Shown here piece after piece: positions 9,122-18,622 of a stretch of DNA of 40,769 bases (the stretch's first letter is position 1; each line of letters starts with the position of its first letter). Origin of the DNA: Hyphomicrobiales bacterium (GTDB lineage: Bacteria > Pseudomonadota > Alphaproteobacteria > Rhizobiales > Beijerinckiaceae); the NCBI GenBank assembly GCA_947455995.1, contig CANGQA010000015.1:1-40769 (forward strand), written 5' to 3'. Made by a program: the position numbers and the translations under genes. The notes below the pieces were generated by a model. That model ran no database searches. It was not told the origin of the DNA and worked only from the letters and a program-made list of their open reading frames with translations.

Positions 9122-10723
9122 TCAGTCTTTCGTGATCCAGCCAAAGGTGATGGCATTGTCCGCACGTTGTGCCATTTTCAAGGTCTTGGACACACCCCAT
9201 GCCAAAGCCTGCTGGTGAAGCGGGATATAGGCATAGTCGTCATACGCAATCTGGAATGCCTGCTTGATCATGGCATTGCGCTTGGTCGCATCGGTTTCAC
9301 CCAGAATTTGATCGCTCAAACCATCAAGCTGCTTGTTGCAATAACCACCCAGATTGGTTTCACCACGTGCCGACTTTTCATCATCACGGCAGCCGATGAT
9401 GTCATAGAGAACGTTATGGCTATCCAATGTGTTGGGAGTCCAACCGAGCAGATAGAAGGAGGTCTTGAAACCATTTGGCTTGAGGACTTTGGCGAAATAC
9501 TGGGCCTTTGGCTGGATCAGAGCATTGAGCTTGATCCCGACGCGGGCGAGCATGCCGACAATAGCCTGACAGATCGGGCCGTCATTGACGTAACGATCAT
9601 TGGGGCAATCGAACCCGACTTCGAAACCGTTCGGATAACCAGCATCGGCCAGCAACTTCTTGGCGCCATCAGGATCGAACTTCGGACGGACGAAGTCTTT
9701 CGAGAGCGGGAACAACTCCGGTGCGATCATCAAAGCCGATGGGGTCGACAGCCCGCGCATCACGCGGGTCTTGATGGTTTCGATATCGATGGCCTTGTAG
9801 AAAGCCTCACGCACGCGCTTGTCCTTGAACGGGTTCTTGCCCTTCACACTGGACTCGAGCAATTCATCGCGGGTCTGGTCCATGCCCAGATAGATGGTGC
9901 GCAACTCAGGACCGGCCAGAACCTGCACATTGGATGCCGAATTGACGCGCTGGATATCCTGAATCGGAACAGGCTCGATCAGGTCAACTTCGCCCGACAG
10001 CAAAGCGGCCACGCGGGTCGCATCCGATGCAATCGGGGTGAAGATAATTTCATCCAGATTATGTTCCGGCTTGCTCCACCAACCTGCATTTGGCTTGAAC
10101 ACTGTTTTCACGCCGGGTTGATGGCTTTCGATCTTGAAAGGGCCCGTGCCATTGGCATTCAAGGAGATATAAGAAGGCGTGGTGGCATTGGCAGGTGTCG
10201 GAGCGGCGCTGCCATTGGCTTCGGCCCACTTCTTGGACACGATCATCCAATATTCCCACTGGTTCAGTAGGATCGGATTGGGCACGCCTAAAATCACATC
10301 CACGGTATGGTCGTCGATCTTGACGAATTTGGCATCCTTTGGAACGCGGGTGGTGTGGTTGGACCCGGGTGCACGCAGACGATCTGCAGAGAAAATCACA
10401 TCGTCGGCAGTAAAATCTTCACCGTTCTGGAACTTCACACCTTTGCGCAGATAAAAGCGCCAACGGGTCGGCTCCGGTGTTTCCCATCGCTCAGCAAGAG
10501 CAGGAACCACATTCAAGCTACGATCGCGCTTGACCAACCCTTCATAGACATTGGCCAGATGGGCATTCGTTGTTGTTTCATTCAGTGTATAAGGATCAAG
10601 AGACTTCAAATCTCCCTGATTGGCGTAACGCAGCGTTTTCGCATAGACCGCGCTGCTCAACAGCACGGCAGCGGTTGCCAAAGCGACAAATCCTTTGGCT
10701 ACAAATCCTTTTTTAATTTTCAT
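9122..10723 (-). CDS. Peptide ABC transporter periplasmic binding protein (first importer)
   Basis: 533-residue SBP_bac_5 (DppA/OppA/NikA) family protein. The signal peptide covers residues 1-28, with likely cleavage VYA|KT. The family segment GVKFQNGEDFTADDVIFS follows in the first domain. It captures the ligand in the periplasm for the permease pair encoded downstream. It is first in its operon and divergent from an M20D amidohydrolase, suggesting that the imported peptides or acyl-amino acids are deacylated inside. The start at ATG 10723 is supported by the signal peptide. The actual ligand is unknown; peptides, opines or other solutes are all possible in this family. Confidence 0.9.
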   Translation of the reverse strand: MKIKKGFVAKGFVALATAAVLLSSAVYAKTLRYANQGDLKSLDPYTLNETTTNAHLANVYEGLVKRDRSLNVVPALAERWETPEPTRWRFYLRKGVKFQNGEDFTADDVIFSADRLRAPGSNHTTRVPKDAKFVKIDDHTVDVILGVPNPILLNQWEYWMIVSKKWAEANGSAAPTPANATTPSYISLNANGTGPFKIESHQPGVKTVFKPNAGWWSKPEHNLDEIIFTPIASDATRVAALLSGEVDLIEPVPIQDIQRVNSASNVQVLAGPELRTIYLGMDQTRDELLESSVKGKNPFKDKRVREAFYKAIDIETIKTRVMRGLSTPSALMIAPELFPLSKDFVRPKFDPDGAKKLLADAGYPNGFEVGFDCPNDRYVNDGPICQAIVGMLARVGIKLNALIQPKAQYFAKVLKPNGFKTSFYLLGWTPNTLDSHNVLYDIIGCRDDEKSARGETNLGGYCNKQLDGLSDQILGETDATKRNAMIKQAFQIAYDDYAYIPLHQQALAWGVSKTLKMAQRADNAITFGWITKD

Positions 10724-10912
10724 CGCACTTTACCCCTAGGTTGAGTGAAACGTCATTGCCTCGTCCTGTTCACTCGTAGGTCAGAGATTAGCTGCGATAA
10801 CGTCTCAGCGTAAAGTCTAATTCTGCACTTTTGGTGGGTTAAATCGGGGCAATTGCCTTTTTAATAAAGAAAGCGATGGCCAATTTTTGTGATTGACCAA
10901 ATCCATGCGAAT

Positions 10913-10941
10913 TTGCTTTGGTGGTTCAACCAATGGATAAT
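10913..10941 (+). promoter_or_regulatory. Candidate sigma-70 promoter of the M20D gene
   Basis: TTGCTT (10913-10918), 17-base spacer, GATAAT (10936-10941). A start near 10948 would leave a leader of about 40 bases. The divergent region 10724-10986 also contains GAGTGAA/TTCACTC (10743-10749, 10769-10775), a perfect 7-bp inverted repeat close to the dppA-type start that could be an operator. No clear promoter was found for the - strand. Confidence 0.42.
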
Positions 10942-10986
10942 ATCCCATCATCCATTCGCTACCCCCCAATCCAAGAGGTCTGCCCC

Positions 10987-12150
10987 ATGCCCATCGTCAA
11001 CCGTATTGCTGCTTTTGCCGAGGAAATTGCCGAATGGCGGCACGATCTCCATGCCCATCCCGAGCTTGATTATGATGTCCACCGCACAGCCGGTATTGTC
11101 GCGGAAAAGCTCAAGGCATTCGGTTGCGATGAAGTGGTTACCGGTATTGGCCGGACTGGCGTCGTCGGGGTGATCCGCGGTTCCAAACCCGGCGACAAGG
11201 TCATCGGCATGCGCGCCGACATGGATGCCCTGCCAATCGTCGAGGAAACGGGCAAGGCCTATGCCTCAACGACACCGGGCAAGATGCATGCTTGCGGGCA
11301 TGACGGGCACACCTCGATGCTATTGGGCGCGGCCAAATATCTGGCCGAAACACGCAATTTCGCAGGGACTGCCGTGGTGATTTTCCAGCCCGCCGAAGAA
11401 GGCGGGGGTGGCGGCAAGGCGATGGTGGATGATGGCATGATGGACCGGTTCGGCATTACCGAAGTCTATGGCATGCACAACATGCCCGGCATGCCGGTTG
11501 GTCAATTCGGTCTGCGTACGGGTCCGCTGATGGCAGCCGCCGATCGCTTCACCATCGAAATTCAAGGCCTTGGGGCGCATGCAGCCAACCCTCATGGGTC
11601 CATCGACACGGTGGTGATTGTCGGCCAGATCATCAACGCGTTTCAAGCGATTGTCGCACGCAATGTAAACCCGCTTGAATCGGCAGTGGTCTCAACCACC
11701 TATATCCGTGCAGGCGAGGCATTCAACATCCTGCCGCAAACCGCCACACTCAGGGGGACGGTCCGCACGCTCAACAAGAATGTGCAGGATATGATCGAAC
11801 GCCGCATGTCTGAGATTGTTCATGGCATTTGCGCCATGCACGGTGCCACCGCCACCGTTGATTATGCCCGTGGCTATCCCGTCACCAGCAATCATGACCA
11901 ACCGACACAATTTGCTGCAAGCGTCGCAGGATCAGTGGTCGGCCAGGACAAAGTCGATACCCACCTTGCCCCGACCATGGGCGCGGAAGATTTTTCCTAC
12001 ATGCTGGAAGCCCGCCCCGGTGCATTTATCTTCGTTGGCAACGGCGACACCGCCGGCCTGCATCATCCGGCCTATGATTTCGATGATCACGTAATCCCGA
12101 TCGGTGTCAGCTATTGGGCCAAGCTGATCGAAACAGGCATGCCTGCTTAA
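10987..12150 (+). CDS. M20D family amidohydrolase (hippurate hydrolase/aminoacylase type)
   Basis: 387-residue cytoplasmic metallohydrolase of the HipO/IAA-amino acid hydrolase group. It removes an acyl group from N-acyl amino acids or related amides. Metal-binding motifs are visible: HACGHDGHTS, PAEEGGGGGK, GMHNMPG and the C-terminal GAEDFSYM, giving the Cys/His/Glu set of this group. The ATG at 10987 is chosen because AAGAGGT at 10973-10979 is 7 bases before it; an in-frame ATG at 10918 lacks a site and lies on the promoter. It is divergent from the first importer, so it may process the imported substrate. Exact substrate unknown. Confidence 0.88.
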   Translation: MPIVNRIAAFAEEIAEWRHDLHAHPELDYDVHRTAGIVAEKLKAFGCDEVVTGIGRTGVVGVIRGSKPGDKVIGMRADMDALPIVEETGKAYASTTPGKMHACGHDGHTSMLLGAAKYLAETRNFAGTAVVIFQPAEEGGGGGKAMVDDGMMDRFGITEVYGMHNMPGMPVGQFGLRTGPLMAAADRFTIEIQGLGAHAANPHGSIDTVVIVGQIINAFQAIVARNVNPLESAVVSTTYIRAGEAFNILPQTATLRGTVRTLNKNVQDMIERRMSEIVHGICAMHGATATVDYARGYPVTSNHDQPTQFAASVAGSVVGQDKVDTHLAPTMGAEDFSYMLEARPGAFIFVGNGDTAGLHHPAYDFDDHVIPIGVSYWAKLIETGMPA

Positions 12151-12156
12151 GGCCAT

Positions 12157-12180
12157 TGAGGGGACAGCAAAGCCCCCTCA
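12157..12180 (+). terminator. Terminator-like hairpin after the M20D gene
   Basis: TGAGGGG (12157-12163) pairs with CCCCTCA (12174-12180) just after the stop at 12150. There is no immediate T-run, so it may end transcription weakly or only protect the 3' end. Confidence 0.4.
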
Positions 12181-12227
12181 GCTCCCGATGGCAGGACAAC
12201 CCTTTTTGGCCATGCCATCCTTTTGAT

Positions 12228-12265
12228 GCCGTATTTCAGACTGTTCACCGGGTTTGAAATACGGC
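12228..12265. repeat. Perfect 11-bp inverted repeat between convergent genes
   Basis: GCCGTATTTCA (12228-12238) and TGAAATACGGC (12255-12265) are exact inverses with a 16-base spacer. It lies 31 bases after the uup stop on - and 78 bases after the M20D stop on +. It lacks a T-run on either side. It could be a bidirectional 3' structure or a protein site. Confidence 0.5.
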
Positions 12266-12295
12266 TCTGGAAGCACATATCCCGATCACAGGACA

Positions 12296-14128
12296 TCAAC
12301 TTCCCTCGATTTCCTCGCGCAACAATTCAAGCGCCAGCCATTCTTCCTCGGCCTGCATCAGGGCGACTTGGGTTTCTGTCAGACGCAGGCTCAAGGCATT
12401 AAAGCGGGTGGCATCCTTGGCATAAAGCTGGGGATCGGCCATTGCGGCTTGCAACTTTTCAATATCACGCCCCAGAGCCGCCATTTTCTCAGGCAGCACA
12501 CTCAAAGCATGCTTGTCCTTGAACGACAGTTTACGCACGGATTGAGCGGCTCCCGTCCGATTGGCATTTGAAGCGCTCGCCTCGTGCTTTTGGGTCGAGG
12601 GCAAACCGGAGCGATGAGATTTACGTGCCGTGACACCCTCGCCGCGCTGGGCCAGCATATCGGAATAGCCTCCAGCATAAAGCGTCCACTGCCCTTCGCC
12701 CTCTGACATCAGAATAGCTGTACAAACACGGTCCAGACAATCGCGGTCATGGCTGACGATCAGAACGGTGCCAGCATAATCGGCCACCAGCTCTTCCAGC
12801 AGATCGAGGGTTTCGAGGTCGAGATCATTGGTAGGCTCATCGAGCACCAGCAGGTTGGATGGTGCGGCCAGCGCCCGTGCCAGCAACAGCCTTGCCCGCT
12901 CTCCACCCGACAAGGCGGCGACCGGCTGGCGAGCCTGTGGCGGAGAAAACAGGAAATCCTTCAAATAGCCCATCACATGCCGTTGGATGCCGTTTACCGT
13001 TAGCATGTCGCCGCGCCCACCGGTCAGCACATCCATGACAGAGGATTTTTCATCAAGGGCAGAGCGGCGCTGATCGAGCACAACTTTTTCAAGGCGGGTG
13101 CCTAGCCTGACCTCGCCAGAATCAGGCGCGAGCTCGCCTGTCATCAAATTAATGAGCGTGGTCTTGCCCGCGCCATTGGCCCCGACAATGCCAATTCGGT
13201 CACGCCGCATGATCCGCATCGACAGATCTTTAACGATGGTTCGTTCGCCGTAGGATTTGCCGACATGATCAAGCACCACCACCTGTTCGCCAGACTGGTC
13301 AGCCTCACTGGCAGCCATTTTGACATCGCCGGTCAGCTTGCGCGCGGTGCTGCGCTTTTCGCGCAAATCGGCCAGATCGGCCATGCGCCGCACATTGCGT
13401 TTGCGCCTTGCCGTTACCCCGTAACGCACCCAGTCCTCTTCACGGGCGATTTGACGGTCGAGCTTGTGGGCCTCGATTTCTTCTTGCTCTATCTGCAAGT
13501 CTCGCCATGCCTCGAACGCGGCAAAACCCTGATCCAGCCTGCGCGAGCGTCCACGATCGAGCCAAACAGTATTGCGAGACAGGTTTTGCAAAAACCGACG
13601 GTCATGGCTGATGATGACCATTGCCGAGCGCAATCCAGATAATTCTTCTTCCAGCCATGTGATCGCCGGCAGATCGAGATGGTTGGTCGGTTCATCCAAC
13701 AACAAAATATCGGGCGCAGGGGCTAGCGTGCGTGCCAGCGCGGCACGGCGTGTTTCTCCGCCGGACAAGCGTTTGGGATCTTCATCACCATTCAAACCCA
13801 ATTGGGTCAGGAGATGCTGGGCGCGATAGGGATCATCACCTGGCGCCAGCCCTTCTTCGACATAGGCCAGCACAGTGGCATAGGACGACAGATCCGGCTC
13901 TTGCGGGAGATAGCGGACCGTGGCGCCGGGCTGCAAAAAACGAGTGCCAGCATCGGATTCCACCAGTCCGGCGGCAATCTTTAGCAGTGTTGATTTGCCG
14001 GAGCCGTTGCGTCCAACCAAGGCCACGCGCTCTCCAAGGCCGACAGCAAGCTCGGCGCCGTCAAGCAAGGGAGTGCCGCCGAAGGTCAGGCGGATATTTT
14101 GCAAATGCAGGAGAGGAGGTGCAGCCAT
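12296..14128 (-). CDS. uup: ABC-F family ATPase, Uup type
   Basis: 610-residue soluble protein with two ABC domains and no membrane segment. First domain: Walker A GRNGSGKST, LSGGETRRAALARTLA, LLLDEPTNHLD. Second domain: GANGAGKTT, LSGGERARLLLARALA, LLVLDEPTNDLD; the NDLD variant is typical of Uup. The linker between domains is charged (about 245-300), and a helical coiled-coil tail closes the protein, as in Uup. ABC-F proteins act on the ribosome; Uup is linked to ribosome function and to precise excision of transposons. The ATG at 14128 matches the family N-terminus although the ribosome site is poor. The frame stays open into the preceding malonyl-CoA decarboxylase gene, 85 bases upstream. 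Confidence 0.85.
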   Translation of the reverse strand: MAAPPLLHLQNIRLTFGGTPLLDGAELAVGLGERVALVGRNGSGKSTLLKIAAGLVESDAGTRFLQPGATVRYLPQEPDLSSYATVLAYVEEGLAPGDDPYRAQHLLTQLGLNGDEDPKRLSGGETRRAALARTLAPAPDILLLDEPTNHLDLPAITWLEEELSGLRSAMVIISHDRRFLQNLSRNTVWLDRGRSRRLDQGFAAFEAWRDLQIEQEEIEAHKLDRQIAREEDWVRYGVTARRKRNVRRMADLADLREKRSTARKLTGDVKMAASEADQSGEQVVVLDHVGKSYGERTIVKDLSMRIMRRDRIGIVGANGAGKTTLINLMTGELAPDSGEVRLGTRLEKVVLDQRRSALDEKSSVMDVLTGGRGDMLTVNGIQRHVMGYLKDFLFSPPQARQPVAALSGGERARLLLARALAAPSNLLVLDEPTNDLDLETLDLLEELVADYAGTVLIVSHDRDCLDRVCTAILMSEGEGQWTLYAGGYSDMLAQRGEGVTARKSHRSGLPSTQKHEASASNANRTGAAQSVRKLSFKDKHALSVLPEKMAALGRDIEKLQAAMADPQLYAKDATRFNALSLRLTETQVALMQAEEEWLALELLREEIEGS

Positions 14129-14213
14129 GGCACAGGGTGTGCCAGAGCGCGCCCGTTCGTGCAAGTCATCTTGCTGGATTTTACAGTCCTGCCGGCTATT
14201 CTTGTCGCGAAGC

Positions 14214-15575
14214 TTACAACAAATGGCTATTTCGGGTCTCGCGGGCGGTTTTTTGGCGCAGCAATTGCCGCACCGCCGCTGACGCCACAACTTCGCCCTT
14301 ATTGGTGAAGGCCTCGTGATTGATCTCTATTGAGTCAAGATCATAGAGATAATTGACCATCACCGCATGGGCCTGAGCCAGTCCTTTGGGCGATGGATCG
14401 GCCATGACATTGATCCTCTCCAATCGTGCGCCATTGCCAAGATGGAAACGGGCGACAGGATCGATGACCCGTCCCGATACCGTCCGCGCCTGCAACAGAT
14501 ACCGCGCAGCCAAGCCGTGCAGCAACGGGGCAAGCAATTCGACAGAGGCGGGATTTGTGGCCCAGGCCGGATCGTCAAGCATGTCCAGGGATTGTTTCAA
14601 CTCCGGCGTCACAAAATCCGACTCAACCTGTTTGCGCTCACGGGCGAGCCAACCTGCAAAACCGGGAACAGGCGACAAGGTCACAAAGGTTTTCAGGCTA
14701 AAACCCTGACGGGTCAGCTCCTCCACAACCTGTTTGATCAGGAAGTTACCGAAGGAAATGCCCCGCAACCCCTCCTGGCAATTCGAGATTGAATAGAACA
14801 CGGCTGTCGTCGCCTTTTTCGGATCAAGCGGCACCCGCTGGTCTGTCAGAACATCGGTGATCGAGGCGGGAATATCAGCGGTCAGCGCCACTTCGACAAA
14901 GATCAGCGGATCATCGATAATCTGCGGATGGAAAAAGGCAAAGCAACGCCTGTCAGGCGGTGCAAGTCTGCTGCGCAAATCATCCCAGCTCTTGATGGCA
15001 TGAACAGCCTCGTAACGGATGATTTTCTCCAAAATATTAGCAGGCGTCTGCCAATCAATCGGCCTTAGCACCAAAAATCCGCGATTGAACCAAGAGGAAA
15101 ACAAATGCCGGAAATCGGCATCCAGTGCTGCCAATCCCGGATGGCCTTTTTCAAATCGAAACAAATCTTCGCGCATCCGCACCAGACTTTGCGTGCCGCC
15201 CGAGGACAGATTGAGACGGCGGATCAATTCCTGCCGGCGCGGTTCAGCAGCCTGATGCAGGGCCATCAGATGGTGATGGTCGGGATGAGCCTGATAAGAG
15301 GCAATCGCTTGCGCCAAGCCAGCCTCATCAGCCCCGAACTGATCGACCAGCAGGCACAGAAATCTGCATTTATCATCATCATTCATGCAAGCATAACGAT
15401 CAAGAATCATCGTCGCCAGAGCCACGCCGGAGGCTTCGCCACGGCTTGAGAGCAAAGCTTCGCACATCTGGTCTAATGGGGGGAGATCACGCCGCCCCCC
15501 GACCCATTGCGCATGCTCAACAAGTGCACGGCCCCGTTGCGAAATACTCGAAATCAAATCAGCTAAAAACGACAT
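14214..15575 (-). CDS. Malonyl-CoA decarboxylase
   Basis: 453-residue enzyme that decarboxylates malonyl-CoA to acetyl-CoA. The family core is clear: VHAIKSWDDLRSRL, the CFAFFHPQI stretch, NCQEGLRGISFGNFLIKQVV, TLSPVPGF and ARFHLGNGA. By analogy with the human enzyme's Ser-His pair, the likely catalytic residues are Ser301 and His378. AGGGA lies 6 bases before ATG 15575. In rhizobia this gene is often beside malonyl-CoA synthetase and a malonate transporter with a GntR regulator (established knowledge); none of these is here, so it may instead balance malonyl-CoA made elsewhere. It has its own AT-rich upstream region (15576-15683). Confidence 0.9.
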   Translation of the reverse strand: MSFLADLISSISQRGRALVEHAQWVGGRRDLPPLDQMCEALLSSRGEASGVALATMILDRYACMNDDDKCRFLCLLVDQFGADEAGLAQAIASYQAHPDHHHLMALHQAAEPRRQELIRRLNLSSGGTQSLVRMREDLFRFEKGHPGLAALDADFRHLFSSWFNRGFLVLRPIDWQTPANILEKIIRYEAVHAIKSWDDLRSRLAPPDRRCFAFFHPQIIDDPLIFVEVALTADIPASITDVLTDQRVPLDPKKATTAVFYSISNCQEGLRGISFGNFLIKQVVEELTRQGFSLKTFVTLSPVPGFAGWLARERKQVESDFVTPELKQSLDMLDDPAWATNPASVELLAPLLHGLAARYLLQARTVSGRVIDPVARFHLGNGARLERINVMADPSPKGLAQAHAVMVNYLYDLDSIEINHEAFTNKGEVVASAAVRQLLRQKTARETRNSHLL

Positions 15576-15683
15576 CGCATCCCTGCTCTCATCGAAGCCA
15601 AACGCTCATGGTGCAGCGCATCTATGCAGGCAGATTAAGGGCAAATTTTTAAATTTCAAATTGGAAATCACGAGGCGTAATAA
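15576..15683 (-). promoter_or_regulatory. AT-rich region upstream of malonyl-CoA decarboxylase
   Basis: Between the rpiR-type stop and the decarboxylase start, bases 15640-15670 are strongly AT-rich and hold overlapping AAATTT-type palindromes (AAATTTTTAAATTT and CAAATTGG nearby). This could be an operator or promoter, but no convincing -35/-10 pair was found. Confidence 0.25.
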
Positions 15684-16655
15684 TTAGGGCGGTGGCTCAT
15701 CCTCGCTGAGCAAGGGCCGCCAGCCCCAATGCAGCAAAGAGGGATCGTCACTATCCACCCCATGGGTCTGCAAAATATCATGAATTTCACGAAGACGGCC
15801 GATCACGGCAGGCCCTCGCAACAGGCCTGTCATCACCATTAACATTTCGATGACCAGCAATTGTACGACATAGGCCTCGGTGCCGACCCGCATCGTGGCA
15901 TCGCGCGGCACATCACTGGCCAACACGATATCGGCCAAAGCGGCCAACGGCGTGTGACCGCGAGTAATGGTGATGATCGTTGCTCCGCGCGCTTTGGCCA
16001 ACCGCACCACTTCCAGCAAAGAAGGCATGCGCCCGACAAAGGAAATCGCCACGACAACGTCGGCAGGTGTCAGTGTCGCGGCAGCCACAAGTTGAAAATG
16101 GGCATCGGAATAAGCCGTGGTGTTCAAATCCAGTCTGAACAAGCGGGCCTGCAAATCCTGCGCAAGAAAATTGGACGTTGCCCCCGTGCCATAACAATCG
16201 ATGCGTCGCGCATGATTGATCGCCCGGGCGGCCTGTTCAATAAAAGCGGGATCAATCAACCTTTGCCATTCCGACAGCACAGCCGTCAGACTGCCGACCA
16301 CATTGCGGACCACGTCATAGGCACTATCGCCTTGACTGACACCTCGATGGAGATAAGGGGTGCCGCGCGCAAGGTCACCGGCCAGTTTCAGCTTAAAATC
16401 CTTTACCCCCTCACAGCCGACAGTTCGGCAAAACCTCACAATGGTCGGAGCGCTGACTTCAGCAGCGCGAGCCAATTCCTCGACATTGGTATTGACGGCC
16501 CAGGTAGGATTGTCCAACACCAGTTCAGCGATCCGCCTTTGCCCGCTCGACAGGCCATCCATCGCCTGCCGGATGGCACGCAAGACATCGGGAGCCTCCA
16601 ATCCATCAGAATAAAACGGGGCCTCGGCAGACGACGGGTTTGCCAAAGTGTCCAT
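15684..16655 (-). CDS. RpiR family transcriptional regulator (HTH + SIS)
   Basis: 323-residue DNA-binding protein. The N-terminal RpiR HTH spans about residues 27-100 (LSSGQRRIAELVLDNP, then SAPTIVRFCRTVGCEG). A SIS sugar-isomerase-like domain spans about 145-285 (RIDCYGTGATSNFLA, VVVAISFVGR). SIS domains in this family bind phosphorylated sugars or sugar acids; HexR, for example, responds to KDPG. The usual S-x-SG-x-T ligand loop is here S-F-V-G-R, so ligand contacts may differ. Its ATG follows the DppF-type stop directly (TGAATG), so it is the last gene of the second importer operon. It probably controls that operon and the divergent catabolic operon. Confidence 0.88.
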   Translation of the reverse strand: MDTLANPSSAEAPFYSDGLEAPDVLRAIRQAMDGLSSGQRRIAELVLDNPTWAVNTNVEELARAAEVSAPTIVRFCRTVGCEGVKDFKLKLAGDLARGTPYLHRGVSQGDSAYDVVRNVVGSLTAVLSEWQRLIDPAFIEQAARAINHARRIDCYGTGATSNFLAQDLQARLFRLDLNTTAYSDAHFQLVAAATLTPADVVVAISFVGRMPSLLEVVRLAKARGATIITITRGHTPLAALADIVLASDVPRDATMRVGTEAYVVQLLVIEMLMVMTGLLRGPAVIGRLREIHDILQTHGVDSDDPSLLHWGWRPLLSEDEPPP

Positions 16656-17618
16656 TCAAATCTCTCCCTCGCGGGCGAGATCGAAATGGCAGGCGAATTG
16701 ATGCCCCTCCTGCTCCTGCCGTAACAGGGGGCGCTCTTGCGCACACAAGCTTTGGGCCTGGGGACAACGGGTACGAAACACACAGCCTGAAGGAGGATCC
16801 AAAGGCGAGGGAATATCCCCCATGATCAGCCGTCGCGCTTTGGGACCATCGGGATCAGCTTTGGGCGATGCCGCAAGCAAGGCCCGGGTATAAGGGTGGC
16901 GTGGATGGCGCATCACACGCTCGGTCGGCCCGATTTCCATCACACGGCCGAGATAAAGCACCGCTACCCGCTCGCACAGCAATTCGACAATATCCAGATC
17001 ATGCGAGATGAACAGCAGGGCCAATCCGAAGCGGGCCCGTAAATCCTGCAGCAGATTGATGATCTGGGCCTGCACCGAAACATCCAGTGCCGAAACAGGC
17101 TCATCGGCAATGATCAGTTTTGGCTCGACTGCCAAAGCACGCGCAATACCAATGCGCTGGCGCTGTCCGCCAGAAAATTCATGCGGGAAACGGTCAGCAT
17201 GGGCTTTTTGCAGCCCAACCATCTCCAGCAATTCGCCAATCCGCTCGGTACGGCGGTCCTGGGCAATGGCATGGGTATCAAGGGCTTCACCGATGATATC
17301 GCGCACACGCAAGCGTGGATTCAGCGATGCGAAAGGGTCCTGGAACACCATCTGTGCTTGCGCACGAAAGGGCTTCAGTTTCCGCTCCGGAAGGGCATCA
17401 ATCGCCTGTCCGTCAAAACGCACCTGCCCACCGCTCGACGCAATAAGCCGCAAGACCAGCCGCCCGATGGTGCTTTTACCGGAGCCGGATTCACCGACCA
17501 ACCCAAAGGCTTCGCCCGCCGCAATCTCGAAGCTGACATCCTCGACCGCCCGCAACCGGCCTTTGCTGGTCACAAATTCCTTACTCAGATTCGAGACAAC
17601 CAGCAGCGGCTTTGTCAT
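16656..17618 (-). CDS. Peptide ABC transporter ATP-binding subunit (second importer, DppF type)
   Basis: 320-residue ATPase. Walker [37 protein letters not shown] and the C-terminal CVFRTRCPQAQSLC motif are present. ATG 17618 is preferred over ATG 17624: GGAGG at 17627-17631 lies 8 bases before 17618 but only 2 before 17624, and 17618 gives the ATGA overlap seen at the other joins of this operon. The rpiR-type gene follows without a gap. Confidence 0.9.
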   Translation of the reverse strand: MTKPLLVVSNLSKEFVTSKGRLRAVEDVSFEIAAGEAFGLVGESGSGKSTIGRLVLRLIASSGGQVRFDGQAIDALPERKLKPFRAQAQMVFQDPFASLNPRLRVRDIIGEALDTHAIAQDRRTERIGELLEMVGLQKAHADRFPHEFSGGQRQRIGIARALAVEPKLIIADEPVSALDVSVQAQIINLLQDLRARFGLALLFISHDLDIVELLCERVAVLYLGRVMEIGPTERVMRHPRHPYTRALLAASPKADPDGPKARRLIMGDIPSPLDPPSGCVFRTRCPQAQSLCAQERPLLRQEQEGHQFACHFDLAREGEI

Positions 17619-18622
17619 TCCCATTCCCTCCAGCGCAGACAGCGGATATCGCCCAGACTGTCCGTTTCAAGCACAGGTGGAGCGAGCTGGCATTGGGTTT
17701 GCGCCATCGGACACCGCGGCGCAAAAGCGCATGCAGGACCGAAATCACCGGGCTGGCCCGAAATGGCCTGGATCACCCGCCGACCGTCACGCATGATTGC
17801 GCGTGATGGTAAACAGGACAGCAGGGCCTTGGTGTAGGGATGGCGCGGCGCCCGGAACAGCGGCGCGGTCAGCCCGCTCTCGACGACCTGCCCGCCATAC
17901 ATCACAGCCACCCGATCGGCGATCTCCGACACCACGCCGAGATTGTGGGTAATAAACAGTACCGCCATGCCTGTTTCACGGCGAAGGCGGTCAATGAGCG
18001 CCAGAATTTGCGCCTGTATCGTCACATCCAGTGCCGTGGTCGGTTCGTCAGCAATCAACAAAGCTGGATTGCACGACATGGCCAGCGCGATCATCACCCG
18101 CTGGCGCATGCCGCCCGACATCTGGTGAGGATAATCATCCATCCGCCGCCCAGCATCGGGAATTTCAACCATATCAAGCATATCCCTGACACGTTTGCGG
18201 GTGGCCTGCCTGTCAAGCTGCAGATGCAGGCGCACTGATTCCGCAATCTGTTCCCCAATCGTCAGCACTGGATTGAGGCTGGTCATCGGCTCCTGGAAAA
18301 TCATGGCCATTTCAGTGCCGCGCAATTGCCGCAGCCGGTCCAACTCCAGCGCCCCCAGATCAAGAACCTCATCCTGCCGGGTGCGAAAACGGATCTGGCC
18401 TGCCGAAATAAAACCAGAGGCCCGCGGCAACAGGCCCATGACCGCGAGGCTGGTGACCGATTTTCCGGAGCCAGATTCCCCGACCACCGCCAGCGTTTCG
18501 CCGGCCTGCAAGGCCAAAGACACACCACGCACAGGCGTGACAATGCCGTTTTCGGTTCTAAACGATACCGAGAGATCTTCGATCTGCAACAAGGGTCGAG
18601 ACTTGCTTTCGGTCATGCTCAC
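17615..18622 (-). CDS. Peptide ABC transporter ATP-binding subunit (second importer, DppD type)
   Basis: 335-residue ATPase with Walker A GESGSGKS, signature [15 protein letters not shown], Walker [13 protein letters not shown] and the C-terminal [14 protein letters not shown] motif. GTG 18622 overlaps the DppC-type stop by four bases (GTGA) with AAGG six bases before it. ATG 18616, two codons later, is the alternative. Confidence 0.88.
   Translation of the reverse strand: MSMTESKSRPLLQIEDLSVSFRTENGIVTPVRGVSLALQAGETLAVVGESGSGKSVTSLAVMGLLPRASGFISAGQIRFRTRQDEVLDLGALELDRLRQLRGTEMAMIFQEPMTSLNPVLTIGEQIAESVRLHLQLDRQATRKRVRDMLDMVEIPDAGRRMDDYPHQMSGGMRQRVMIALAMSCNPALLIADEPTTALDVTIQAQILALIDRLRRETGMAVLFITHNLGVVSEIADRVAVMYGGQVVESGLTAPLFRAPRHPYTKALLSCLPSRAIMRDGRRVIQAISGQPGDFGPACAFAPRCPMAQTQCQLAPPVLETDSLGDIRCLRWREWE

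Noticed and set aside
9095-10270. Open 391-codon frame on + opposite the first binding-protein gene
   Set aside because: It is antisense to a clear SBP gene with signal peptide, has no ribosome site and gives a protein of unnatural composition (His/Gln/Arg-rich).
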